From the IMG/VR virus record IMGVR_UViG_3300030110_002924, positions 1 to 29,816 of that record: DNA of 29,816 nt; one strand, 5' to 3'. The translations under genes were made by a program, and so were the position numbers. The stretch comes from a virus. Positions 1-5,053 of the stretch are shown here, one piece after another (the stretch's first letter is position 1; each line of letters begins with the position of its first letter). A model generated the notes under the pieces. That model had not been told where the DNA came from. It saw only the letters and a program-made list of their open reading frames with translations, and did no database searches.

Positions 1-1
1 A

Positions 2-202
2 CAATTAAAATCTTTTCTCAAATTTACACCTAAGAATATGACGAATGGTATACACACCCAACCACCTCAAGCAATGCCCGATGATGTAAAGGTCAACGGT
101 AACAGCATTCAAGCATACAGAAACTACTACATACATTACAAAAGAAGTTTTGCAACATGGAAGAAAACTCAAATACCATCATGGTATAAGGAAGCAATAT
201 AA
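2..202 (+). CDS. Conserved phage protein, C-terminal part (often annotated pyrimidine dimer DNA glycosylase)
   Basis: An open frame enters from the left edge and stops with TAA at 200-202, giving the last 66 residues. The tail contains MPDDVKV, then AYRNYYIHYK, then FATWKK and PSWY. From memory, this pattern (MPDD..V, YRNYYI..K..FA.W, P.W) ends a phage protein family whose full members start near MNIF and carry a HVVKM motif, and which are often labelled pyrimidine dimer DNA glycosylase. The catalytic N-terminus lies outside the window, so the enzymatic label is weak. A 39-residue ORF starts two bases after the stop, suggesting one transcript. Confidence 0.7.
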   Translation, partial: QLKSFLKFTPKNMTNGIHTQPPQAMPDDVKVNGNSIQAYRNYYIHYKRSFATWKKTQIPSWYKEAI

Positions 203-204
203 CT

Positions 205-324
205 ATGGAAAAAATAAAAGAATTGATTCTCAATGTAAATAGAATCTTATGGGATAAGAAACTAGAAAATAAAGTTCAAGATTATCTGGATAATTTATTG
301 AAACGTATGCAAGATTATCACTAA
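205..324 (+). CDS. Small hypothetical protein, 39 aa
   Basis: The ATG at 205 follows the previous stop by two bases. AAGGAAG at 188-194 could serve as ribosome binding site at about 10 bases spacing. The product is a short charged helical peptide (MEKIKELILNV... ending KRMQDYH) with no Cys, no signal peptide and no membrane segment. I do not recognise a family. Its position and spacing suggest it is co-transcribed with the upstream gene. It is short enough that it may be chance, though the tight spacing argues for a real gene. Confidence 0.5.
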   Translation: MEKIKELILNVNRILWDKKLENKVQDYLDNLLKRMQDYH

Positions 325-336
325 ATACAAACATAG

Positions 337-418
337 ACTGGTAGATAACGAAAGGAAACTCTGTTAAGATGTATAGAAGAAACCTACCAGTATTTCAAAT
401 AGAATGTACGGAGTTTCT
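337..418 (+). ncRNA. Candidate pseudoknotted leader RNA
   Basis: Two helices interlock. The perfect 8-bp pair ACTGGTAG (337-344) with CTACCAGT (384-391) crosses an 11-bp pair between 354-364 and 408-418 (GGAAACTCTGT with ACGGAGTTTCT, two G-U pairs). The order A-B-A'-B' is that of an H-type pseudoknot, with connectors of 9, 19 and 16 nt. The region lies in the gap between two small ORFs, upstream of the membrane-peptide/HIT gene pair. A 19-codon ORF (369-428) overlaps it, and its possible AGGAA ribosome binding site (353-357) falls inside the second helix. This could be a cis-regulatory leader or attenuator. I do not recognise a known RNA family. Confidence 0.35.
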
Positions 419-429
419 GCAGAAGTAAT

Positions 430-558
430 ATGAAATATTTTCTTTACTCAAGTTTCGAAAAAATAAAAACGAGAAGTAAACACAAATTACTTCGAATAAA
501 ATTTCTACAAGGATTTCTAATTGGGGTTATTACATATTATTTCTTATTTGTTATCTAA
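430..558 (+). CDS. Small single-span membrane protein, 42 aa
   Basis: The ATG at 430 begins 42 codons ending with TAA at 556-558, directly abutting the ATG of the HIT gene at 559, which suggests translational coupling. The first half is basic (KIKTRSKHKLLRIK). The second half is one hydrophobic segment of about 18 residues (GFLIGVITYYFLFVI) running to the C-terminus. This predicts a tail-anchored inner-membrane peptide with a cytoplasmic basic N-terminus. The ribosome binding site is weak (AGAAG at 421-425). Family and function are unknown; expression may depend on the structured RNA just upstream. Confidence 0.55.
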   Translation: MKYFLYSSFEKIKTRSKHKLLRIKFLQGFLIGVITYYFLFVI

Positions 559-1044
559 ATGACTAAACAGAAACCACCCACGCCACCACCTACAGTAATG
601 AGAAAATCAGATGTTCCAGTCGAAGAGAACTCTTGTATCTTTTGTGATTATAAAGAAGAGGATATATTAATGCCTGAACTTACGTTTGGTATAAATTTAA
701 TTTCTGAAATTGCATATTGTATTCTTGATAAGTATCCAGTTACGAAAGGACATACTCTTATAATTCCAAAACGACATGTAGAATTTATATCAGAATTATC
801 TTTTATTGAAATGCAATATATCTTTCTTCTAGCAAAACACAGAATACCAGAAGCAGAAAAAGAATTCGAAGATATTACTGGTTGGAATTTTGGAGTGAAT
901 CAAGGAGAATCAGCAGGACAAACAATATCACATCTGCATTTTCATTTGATTCCACGTAGAAAGAATGATGTAATAAATCCAATCGGTGGAATTCGAAATG
1001 TAATTCCCAACAAAGGCGACTACAGAACGCTTGCCAATTCTTAA
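559..1044 (+). CDS. HIT-family nucleotide hydrolase/transferase
   Basis: This 161-residue protein has the HIT signature near its C-terminus: HLHFHL with His125, His127 and His129, preceded by GESAGQTISH and followed by IPRR. The motif forms the nucleotide-phosphate binding site, and the central His is the usual nucleophile. An N-terminal CIFC (residues 26-29) resembles the first Cys pair of zinc-binding HIT proteins. The first about 20 residues are Pro-rich. HIT enzymes cleave nucleoside phosphoramidates, dinucleoside polyphosphates or adenylylated substrates; the phage substrate is unknown. The ending GGIRNVIPNKGDY resembles phage HIT proteins as I recall them. The gene abuts the upstream small membrane ORF, and its 3' end contains the -35 element of the next promoter. 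Confidence 0.93.
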   Translation: MTKQKPPTPPPTVMRKSDVPVEENSCIFCDYKEEDILMPELTFGINLISEIAYCILDKYPVTKGHTLIIPKRHVEFISELSFIEMQYIFLLAKHRIPEAEKEFEDITGWNFGVNQGESAGQTISHLHFHLIPRRKNDVINPIGGIRNVIPNKGDYRTLANS

Positions 1045-1059
1045 AGATTCAGTTATAAT
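1031..1059 (+). promoter_or_regulatory. Sigma70-type promoter, copy 1
   Basis: TTGCCA (1031-1036), 17-base spacer, TATAAT (1054-1059). The -35 lies inside the last codons of the HIT gene. It would drive the ParB-like gene with an untranslated leader of about 94 bases. The element is the same as at 2179-2207. Confidence 0.75.
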
Positions 1060-1107
1060 ATTAGAATACAATTAAAGGTTTAATACTTTAATAGTAAATT
1101 TAATGAA

Positions 1108-1140
1108 TAGATGAGTTTGCCAATAGGCTGAAACTATCTA
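1108..1140 (+). promoter_or_regulatory. Leader hairpin before the ParB-like gene
   Basis: Stem TAGAT / AGTTT / GCC pairs with GGC / AAACT / ATCTA (13 bp), with a bulged G on one side, a bulged TG on the other, and an AATA loop. It ends six bases before the AAGGAG ribosome binding site (1146-1151) of the ORF at 1160. There is no U-tract, so it looks like a 5'-UTR regulatory or stabilising element rather than a terminator. Confidence 0.45.
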
Positions 1141-1159
1141 CTCAAAAGGAGAAAGACAA

Positions 1160-2134
1160 ATGATTAAAGAGCTAAAAAAGGTTATGTACGAGATTGATTT
1201 AAATCTTGTACCACAACCTAGTTTCGATACATTGCCATCAGTTAAAGTAAATGGTACTATCAAATTAAATTTTGATAACATTTACATTGATGATGATGAA
1301 AATAATCTTATACGAGAGCATGGCATTACGCCAGCTCATGTTGAAGATTTGAAACAATCATTTTCACAAGGCGTTGATTTAAATCAACCCCCACCTTGTG
1401 TTGTAAAACGACAAGCAACACCCAGTATTCCAAAAGACTATGAATTAGTTTTCGGATATGGGCGTTCAATGGCGTTAATTGGTCTAGGTCAAAAAGAATG
1501 GTACTTCACCGACATTAGTGTTGATGAAGATTCTATTGATGATGTTAGAGCGATTGAAAATGAACCTTTACCTAAACTTTGTAACTCAGAACAAGACTTA
1601 AAACACTTTCTGAGTAAAAAGATTAATAAAGGTACATTAAAAAATGATGAAAGTGCAATAAGACGAAAGTTAAATCAAGTTGCACCATATAGGAAACAAC
1701 AATCTAAAGATAAAATCATCCAATGGGTGCTTGAAGATTGTAGTACGCCTATGAAATATGCATTTTATGATTTAGCTAAATGTCAATTATGGTTAGACAA
1801 TAATTCTCAAAGTAACTATTTTATTCATGGTAACTTAGATGTTGAAAAAAACATGTACGGTCACCTAGTAAAAGAAGGTTATCAATACCGATTTGTTGTG
1901 AATGCCATTAGACAGTTTGTTAAAGATGGTAGACATTCATATTGCCTAGCGCATATGGGTGCACCAACTAATGCATCTTCAATAGAAGATAAAAGAATTA
2001 AGTTTACGACTGAACTTAACTCTATATTAAACGCTTTTCAATCGTGTGGTATGAATACAGATTTTATTCATGTCATGGGCGCTTTACCCCAACAAAAAGG
2101 TAAAGAAAATTGGAAACAGTTAATAAAAATTTAA
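1160..2134 (+). CDS. ParB/Srx-like (ParB N-terminal domain) protein
   Basis: This is a 324-residue protein with a good AAGGAG ribosome binding site eight bases before the ATG. Residues about 56-118 resemble a ParB N-terminal domain: a helix that would place the protein relative to a list of sites (GITPAHVEDLKQSF), a PPPCVV strand, then FGYGRSMALIGLGQ at the position of the ParB 'GxRRxxA...G' box, followed by a strand WYFTDI. A canonical double-Arg box is not present. The remaining about 200 residues match nothing I recognise; they hold several Cys and His (CLAHMG, SCGM). Such phage proteins may bind DNA or nucleotides, or act as ParB-like nucleases. The gene has its own promoter, leader hairpin and downstream terminator, so it is a monocistronic unit. 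Function unproven. Confidence 0.65.
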   Translation: MIKELKKVMYEIDLNLVPQPSFDTLPSVKVNGTIKLNFDNIYIDDDENNLIREHGITPAHVEDLKQSFSQGVDLNQPPPCVVKRQATPSIPKDYELVFGYGRSMALIGLGQKEWYFTDISVDEDSIDDVRAIENEPLPKLCNSEQDLKHFLSKKINKGTLKNDESAIRRKLNQVAPYRKQQSKDKIIQWVLEDCSTPMKYAFYDLAKCQLWLDNNSQSNYFIHGNLDVEKNMYGHLVKEGYQYRFVVNAIRQFVKDGRHSYCLAHMGAPTNASSIEDKRIKFTTELNSILNAFQSCGMNTDFIHVMGALPQQKGKENWKQLIKI

Positions 2135-2144
2135 TTTATTAACT

Positions 2145-2178
2145 ATACTGGGAGAGTTATTATTAACTCTCCTAGTGT
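2145..2178 (+). terminator. Strong hairpin terminator after the ParB-like gene
   Basis: GGAGAGTTA (2151-2159) pairs perfectly with TAACTCTCC (2164-2172) around a TTAT loop. ACTG/TAGT extends this to 13 bp with one G-U pair, and two more pairs can form outside. It starts ten bases after the stop codon. The tail is only GTTTGCC, so termination may be incomplete; the hairpin could also act in the opposite direction. Confidence 0.6.
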
Positions 2179-2207
2179 TTGCCATGTAAGGTTAAATCTG
2201 TTATAAT
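2179..2207 (+). promoter_or_regulatory. Sigma70-type promoter, copy 2
   Basis: TTGCCA (2179-2184), 17-base spacer, TATAAT (2202-2207). It begins on the base after the terminator hairpin. The predicted start near 2214 is only about three bases before the ATG at 2217. It would drive the small membrane ORF, the zinc-ribbon ORF and the methyltransferase. Confidence 0.75.
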
Positions 2208-2216
2208 TAAAGAATA

Positions 2217-2312
2217 ATGGAAAATACAATAACAGAACTTGGTATTCTACGTGGAATCTTATTCATAGCATTTATCTTTATTTTTGCAGTTTATAAAATA
2301 TATGAAGATTAG
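2217..2312 (+). CDS. Small single-span membrane protein, 31 aa
   Basis: An ATG at 2217 opens 31 codons to TAG at 2310-2312. The product is a short N-terminus (MENTITELGILR), one hydrophobic segment (GILFIAFIFIFAVY) and a short charged tail (KIYED). It sits immediately downstream of a strong promoter, whose predicted start leaves almost no leader and no ribosome binding site, so initiation would be near-leaderless. The next ORF starts three bases after its stop. Function unknown; such single-span phage peptides often act at the host membrane, but nothing here proves that. Confidence 0.55.
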   Translation: MENTITELGILRGILFIAFIFIFAVYKIYED

Positions 2313-2315
2313 AAA

Positions 2316-2516
2316 ATGAGAATAACTGATTTAAAATTTAGAGAAGGTTTATATCTTTTTGATGAAGAAATACATGTAATAGCATCCAAATGTTCCATGT
2401 GTAATAACAACATAAGATTTAAAACAAATGGAATGTGTGTATGGTGTTTTCATCATGGAAAACATTCTACTCTACCAACAAGTACTGATGAGGATTTTGA
2501 AATATACTGGGCATAA
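2316..2516 (+). CDS. Small zinc-ribbon-like protein, 66 aa
   Basis: This 66-residue protein has two Cys pairs, CSMC (residues 26-29) and CVWC (41-44), 11 residues apart, followed by FHHGKH. That is the layout of a four-Cys zinc knuckle or ribbon, with nearby His as possible alternative ligands. The N-terminal 25 residues would form beta strands. It sits three bases after the small membrane ORF and three bases before the methyltransferase start, so it is probably translated together with them. It may bind DNA or protein; the family is not recognised. Confidence 0.7.
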   Translation: MRITDLKFREGLYLFDEEIHVIASKCSMCNNNIRFKTNGMCVWCFHHGKHSTLPTSTDEDFEIYWA

Positions 2517-2519
2517 ATT

Positions 2520-3809
2520 ATGAAAACAATAATTAACGAAGATTCTTTTATACACTTAAAAACATTAGATGAAAATACTTTTGATAGTTGCGTAACCGAC
2601 CCACCTTACGAATTAGGTTTTATGGGAAAGAGTTGGGATGGAACAGGAATAGCATTCAATGTAGATTTCTGGAAAGAAGTATTACGAACTTTAAAACCAG
2701 GCGGACATCTGATTGCTTTTTCGGCATCAAGAAACTATCATAGAATGGCAGTTGCAATTGAAGATGCTGGTTTTGAAATTCGTGACCAAATCATGTGGAT
2801 ATATGGAACTGGATTTCCAAAGAGTTTAAATCTTGGAAAAGCAATTGATAAGAAAGAAGGTAACGAAAGAGAGTCATTGGGTATGTATGACCCAAGAAGT
2901 TCACAAGATGGTGCAAATAGAACAGAAAGACCAATAGGTAATCAACAAGTAGCAAACTATGAAAGTTCTATGGTTGAGAGAACAAAGGGTAATTCTAAAT
3001 GGGAAGGTTGGGGAACTGCATTGAAACCAGCACATGAACCAATCGTGTTAGCAAGAAAACCTTTATCAGAAAAATCTATTGTAGATAATGTATTGAAATA
3101 TGGAACAGGTGGTATCAACATAGATGAATGTAGAATTGAAGGCGAAGCAAAACACCCAGATACAAATCCAGATTTTCGTGACCAAGGCAAGAAATCAAAA
3201 GAAACAATCGGTGTAGATAAATTAAGTTTTGGTCAAGTCCAAAATGCAAAGAGAAAGAAAACTCAAAGACAACCTAGAAATAAAGATGGAGTTTGGACAG
3301 AAGAAAATTCTGGAATGAAAGCAGAAGGAACAGAGTTCGCTGATGCCGACCCAAGAGGAAGATTTCCAGCAAATGTTCTTCATGATGGAAGTGAAGTTGT
3401 AGAACAACAATTTCCAGAAGTAGCACCATCAAAAGCTTCAGTAAGAAATAATAATAACACAGAAAGTTTATTAAAGAAAGGATTCGAAGGCAAAGAAAAA
3501 CGAGTATGGACTGGACACGAAGATGAAGGCAGAGCATCAAGATTTTTCTATGTTCCTAAAGCACACAAGAAAGAAAGAGATGGAAGTACACACCCAACAA
3601 TCAAACCAGTTGAGTTAATGAAATATCTTGTAAGATTAATTACACCGAAAGATGGAACTGTTCTCGACCCATTTGCTGGAACAGGAACAACAGGAGAAGC
3701 AGCTATTCAAGAATCTGTTTCTTGTTATCTTATTGAAAAAGAAAAGGAATATATTAAGGACATAGAGAAAAGATTAAATAAATATAATCAGTTGTTCATG
3801 GACTTATAA
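2520..3809 (+). CDS. DNA methyltransferase, beta class (N6-adenine or N4-cytosine)
   Basis: This 429-residue protein carries DPPY (motif IV, residues 27-30) near the N-terminus and the SAM-binding motif I, DPFAGTGTTGEAA with FAGTG at 385-389, near the C-terminus. This IV-before-I order defines the beta class. Other family blocks include LKPGGHLIAF (about 60-70), the stretch RGRFPANVLHDGSE, and THPTIKPVELMKYLVRL just before motif I. The long region between (about 110-340) would contain the target-recognition domain. DPPY fits adenine-N6 or cytosine-N4 methylation. No restriction endonuclease is adjacent, so it looks like a solitary phage methyltransferase, perhaps protecting phage DNA from host restriction or marking it. 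It is last in the transcription unit starting at the 2179 promoter. Confidence 0.93.
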   Translation: MKTIINEDSFIHLKTLDENTFDSCVTDPPYELGFMGKSWDGTGIAFNVDFWKEVLRTLKPGGHLIAFSASRNYHRMAVAIEDAGFEIRDQIMWIYGTGFPKSLNLGKAIDKKEGNERESLGMYDPRSSQDGANRTERPIGNQQVANYESSMVERTKGNSKWEGWGTALKPAHEPIVLARKPLSEKSIVDNVLKYGTGGINIDECRIEGEAKHPDTNPDFRDQGKKSKETIGVDKLSFGQVQNAKRKKTQRQPRNKDGVWTEENSGMKAEGTEFADADPRGRFPANVLHDGSEVVEQQFPEVAPSKASVRNNNNTESLLKKGFEGKEKRVWTGHEDEGRASRFFYVPKAHKKERDGSTHPTIKPVELMKYLVRLITPKDGTVLDPFAGTGTTGEAAIQESVSCYLIEKEKEYIKDIEKRLNKYNQLFMDL

Positions 3810-3817
3810 AATAAATA
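3810..3817 (+). promoter_or_regulatory. T4-type late promoter (variant AATAAATA)
   Basis: AATAAATA begins on the base after the methyltransferase stop codon. T4-type initiation about six bases downstream would fall on 3823, the A of an in-frame ATG. It marks the change from the early-like block to the late block. Confidence 0.5.
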
Positions 3818-3858
3818 GAAGTATGTGTACATTAGAATGGTTACGGAGAAAACATAAA

Positions 3859-4128
3859 ATGTCAAAAAAAATAAAACTAGCAAAACATACACCAGCAGAA
3901 ATCTTTGATATGTTAGAAGATTTGCAACTATCACTTGAAATCCTAGAAGAAAAAATGGATAACATTTATGATATAGTAAAATCAAAACCACAAAGAGATT
4001 ATGGTTATTCAAACGATGATGAATATGATGAGAATGGTGAATATGATGACGATGATGATGAAGAAGATGACGAAGAAGATTTTAATACTGATTGGGATGA
4101 TTGGTATGACGACCCTAAAGGAGAATAA
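3859..4128 (+). CDS. Acidic coiled-coil protein, 89 aa (or 101 aa from 3823)
   Basis: The start at 3859 (MSKKIKLAKH...) has GGAG at 3845-3848, ten bases upstream. An in-frame ATG at 3823 would add 12 residues and coincides with the predicted late transcription start, so both starts are possible. The first part is a helix with coiled-coil spacing (EIFDMLEDLQLSLEILEEKM). The second half is extremely acidic: a run of Asp and Glu from about residue 50 to 75, ending with three Trp in WDDWYDD and its surroundings. The acidic tail could mimic DNA or hold a basic partner. It is followed by a similar small ORF four bases downstream. No family recognised. Confidence 0.75.
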   Translation: MSKKIKLAKHTPAEIFDMLEDLQLSLEILEEKMDNIYDIVKSKPQRDYGYSNDDEYDENGEYDDDDDEEDDEEDFNTDWDDWYDDPKGE

Positions 4129-4131
4129 GTT

Positions 4132-4323
4132 TTGAGTGAACAAAATTGCGATTGTACAACATGTACATGTGATGATAAGTTGAACGCATTATATACTAGA
4201 TTAAATATGATGGAAGATGAATTGAATCACATTAAAGAAGTATTTAAATCTGAATTAGATACTAGTGATGCAAATGAACATTGGGAAGCTGATGTTGAAT
4301 ATGCATATCCAGAAGATGAATAA
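4132..4323 (+). CDS. Small acidic protein with N-terminal Cys cluster, 63 aa
   Basis: This ORF starts with the rare codon TTG at 4132, supported by AAAGGAG at 4117-4123, eight bases upstream; no better start exists in frame before the conserved-looking N-terminus. The first 12 residues hold four Cys as CxCxxCxC (CDCTTCTC), a possible metal site or disulphide cluster. A helical, coiled-coil-like middle (LYTRLNMMEDELNHIKEVF) and an acidic C-terminus (ending YPEDE) follow. The architecture resembles its upstream neighbour, helix plus acidic tail, so the two may work together. Family unknown. Confidence 0.7.
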   Translation: MSEQNCDCTTCTCDDKLNALYTRLNMMEDELNHIKEVFKSELDTSDANEHWEADVEYAYPEDE

Positions 4324-4422
4324 CAATCATCTCTTATAGTATTACTTTATGCACCCTCTGCAGGAACTACATCCATATATATAATATTTAATATTTTAAC
4401 ATTGTCTAAAATAATATTTCTT

Positions 4423-4430
4423 TATAAATA
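4423..4430 (+). promoter_or_regulatory. T4-type late promoter TATAAATA
   Basis: An exact TATAAATA lies in the 135-base gap before the ORF at 4459, leaving a leader of about 23 bases with AAGGA at 4439-4443. Nothing else in the gap stands out. Confidence 0.75.
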
Positions 4431-4458
4431 ATAAGAAAAAGGATTAGATTAATAAACA

Positions 4459-4797
4459 ATGGCGACAATATCAAATATCTTTATAGACCAAGGTGCTAAC
4501 TTTTCAACTACTGTTACAATTAAAGACAGCGATGATGCAGCATTAAATCTAACTGGATATACTGCCATAGCACAACTTAGAAAATCACATTTATCTTCTA
4601 GTGCAACTTCTTTTACTGTTACGTTTGCTTCTGATAGAACTAGTGGTCAACTTACTTTAACTTTAACTAGTACACAAACAGCGGCAATGAGTAGAGGAAG
4701 ATATGTTTATGATGTACTAATTACAGCATCTGGTGGAACAAAAACAAGAGTTGTTGAAGGTACAGCGACTGTCAATCCAAGTACATCAAGGAGTTAA
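4459..4797 (+). CDS. Small virion structural protein, beta-rich (BppU-like appearance)
   Basis: This 112-residue protein starts MATISNIFIDQGANFSTTVT and continues with strands alternating with Thr/Ser/Gly turns (LNLTGYTAIAQLRKS, GQLTLTLTSTQTAAM, GRYVYDVLITA, VVEGTATVNPS). This pattern, 'DQGA.F.t.v...d..g..lnLTGy...aq.Rk', is common in small structural proteins of marine T4-like phages and resembles the N-terminal domain of BppU-type baseplate proteins. It heads the first fibre locus, behind an exact late promoter, and is followed after three bases by another small virion protein. Likely a fibre-attachment or baseplate decoration protein. Confidence 0.75.
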   Translation: MATISNIFIDQGANFSTTVTIKDSDDAALNLTGYTAIAQLRKSHLSSSATSFTVTFASDRTSGQLTLTLTSTQTAAMSRGRYVYDVLITASGGTKTRVVEGTATVNPSTSRS

Positions 4798-4800
4798 TTT

Positions 4801-5043
4801 ATGTCACCAATAACAGCAACATTATCATCAACTGATTCACTTGTCGGCTCTGTTTCGCAAGGTACACAATCACAAGTAACAAGAGTTGTTGTACCATCTA
4901 CAAATTCATTATCACAAATGACAGATGTTGACATAACAACTTTAAATAATGGTTCTATTTTACAATATAATACAACCAGTACATCATGGGTAGCAAAAAC
5001 TGAAATTTCTGATGATATGACTTTAAATGGTGGAAATTTCTAG
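4801..5043 (+). CDS. Small virion protein, 80 aa
   Basis: This 80-residue Ser/Thr-rich protein has an AAGGAG ribosome binding site seven bases upstream that overlaps the end of the previous gene. It contains the motif LSQMTDVDITTLNNGSILQYNTTSTSWVA, written here only in outline, which recurs in marine phage structural proteins next to fibre genes. It ends LNGGNF; the downstream 694-residue fibre ends DGGTF, so both share a C-terminal GG[NT]F. Probably a small fibre or appendage component; precise role unknown. Confidence 0.7.
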   Translation: MSPITATLSSTDSLVGSVSQGTQSQVTRVVVPSTNSLSQMTDVDITTLNNGSILQYNTTSTSWVAKTEISDDMTLNGGNF

Positions 5044-5053
5044 GGAGTAAAAA

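Noticed and set aside
325-425. Possible tRNA in the gap between small ORFs
   Set aside because: GGTAGA resembles a D-loop piece, but no acceptor stem or T-arm can be formed; crossing helices fit better.
205-558. Toxin-antitoxin pair formed by the two small ORFs
   Set aside because: A single-span peptide and a small helical peptide flank a structured RNA, but there is no recognisable toxin or antitoxin motif.
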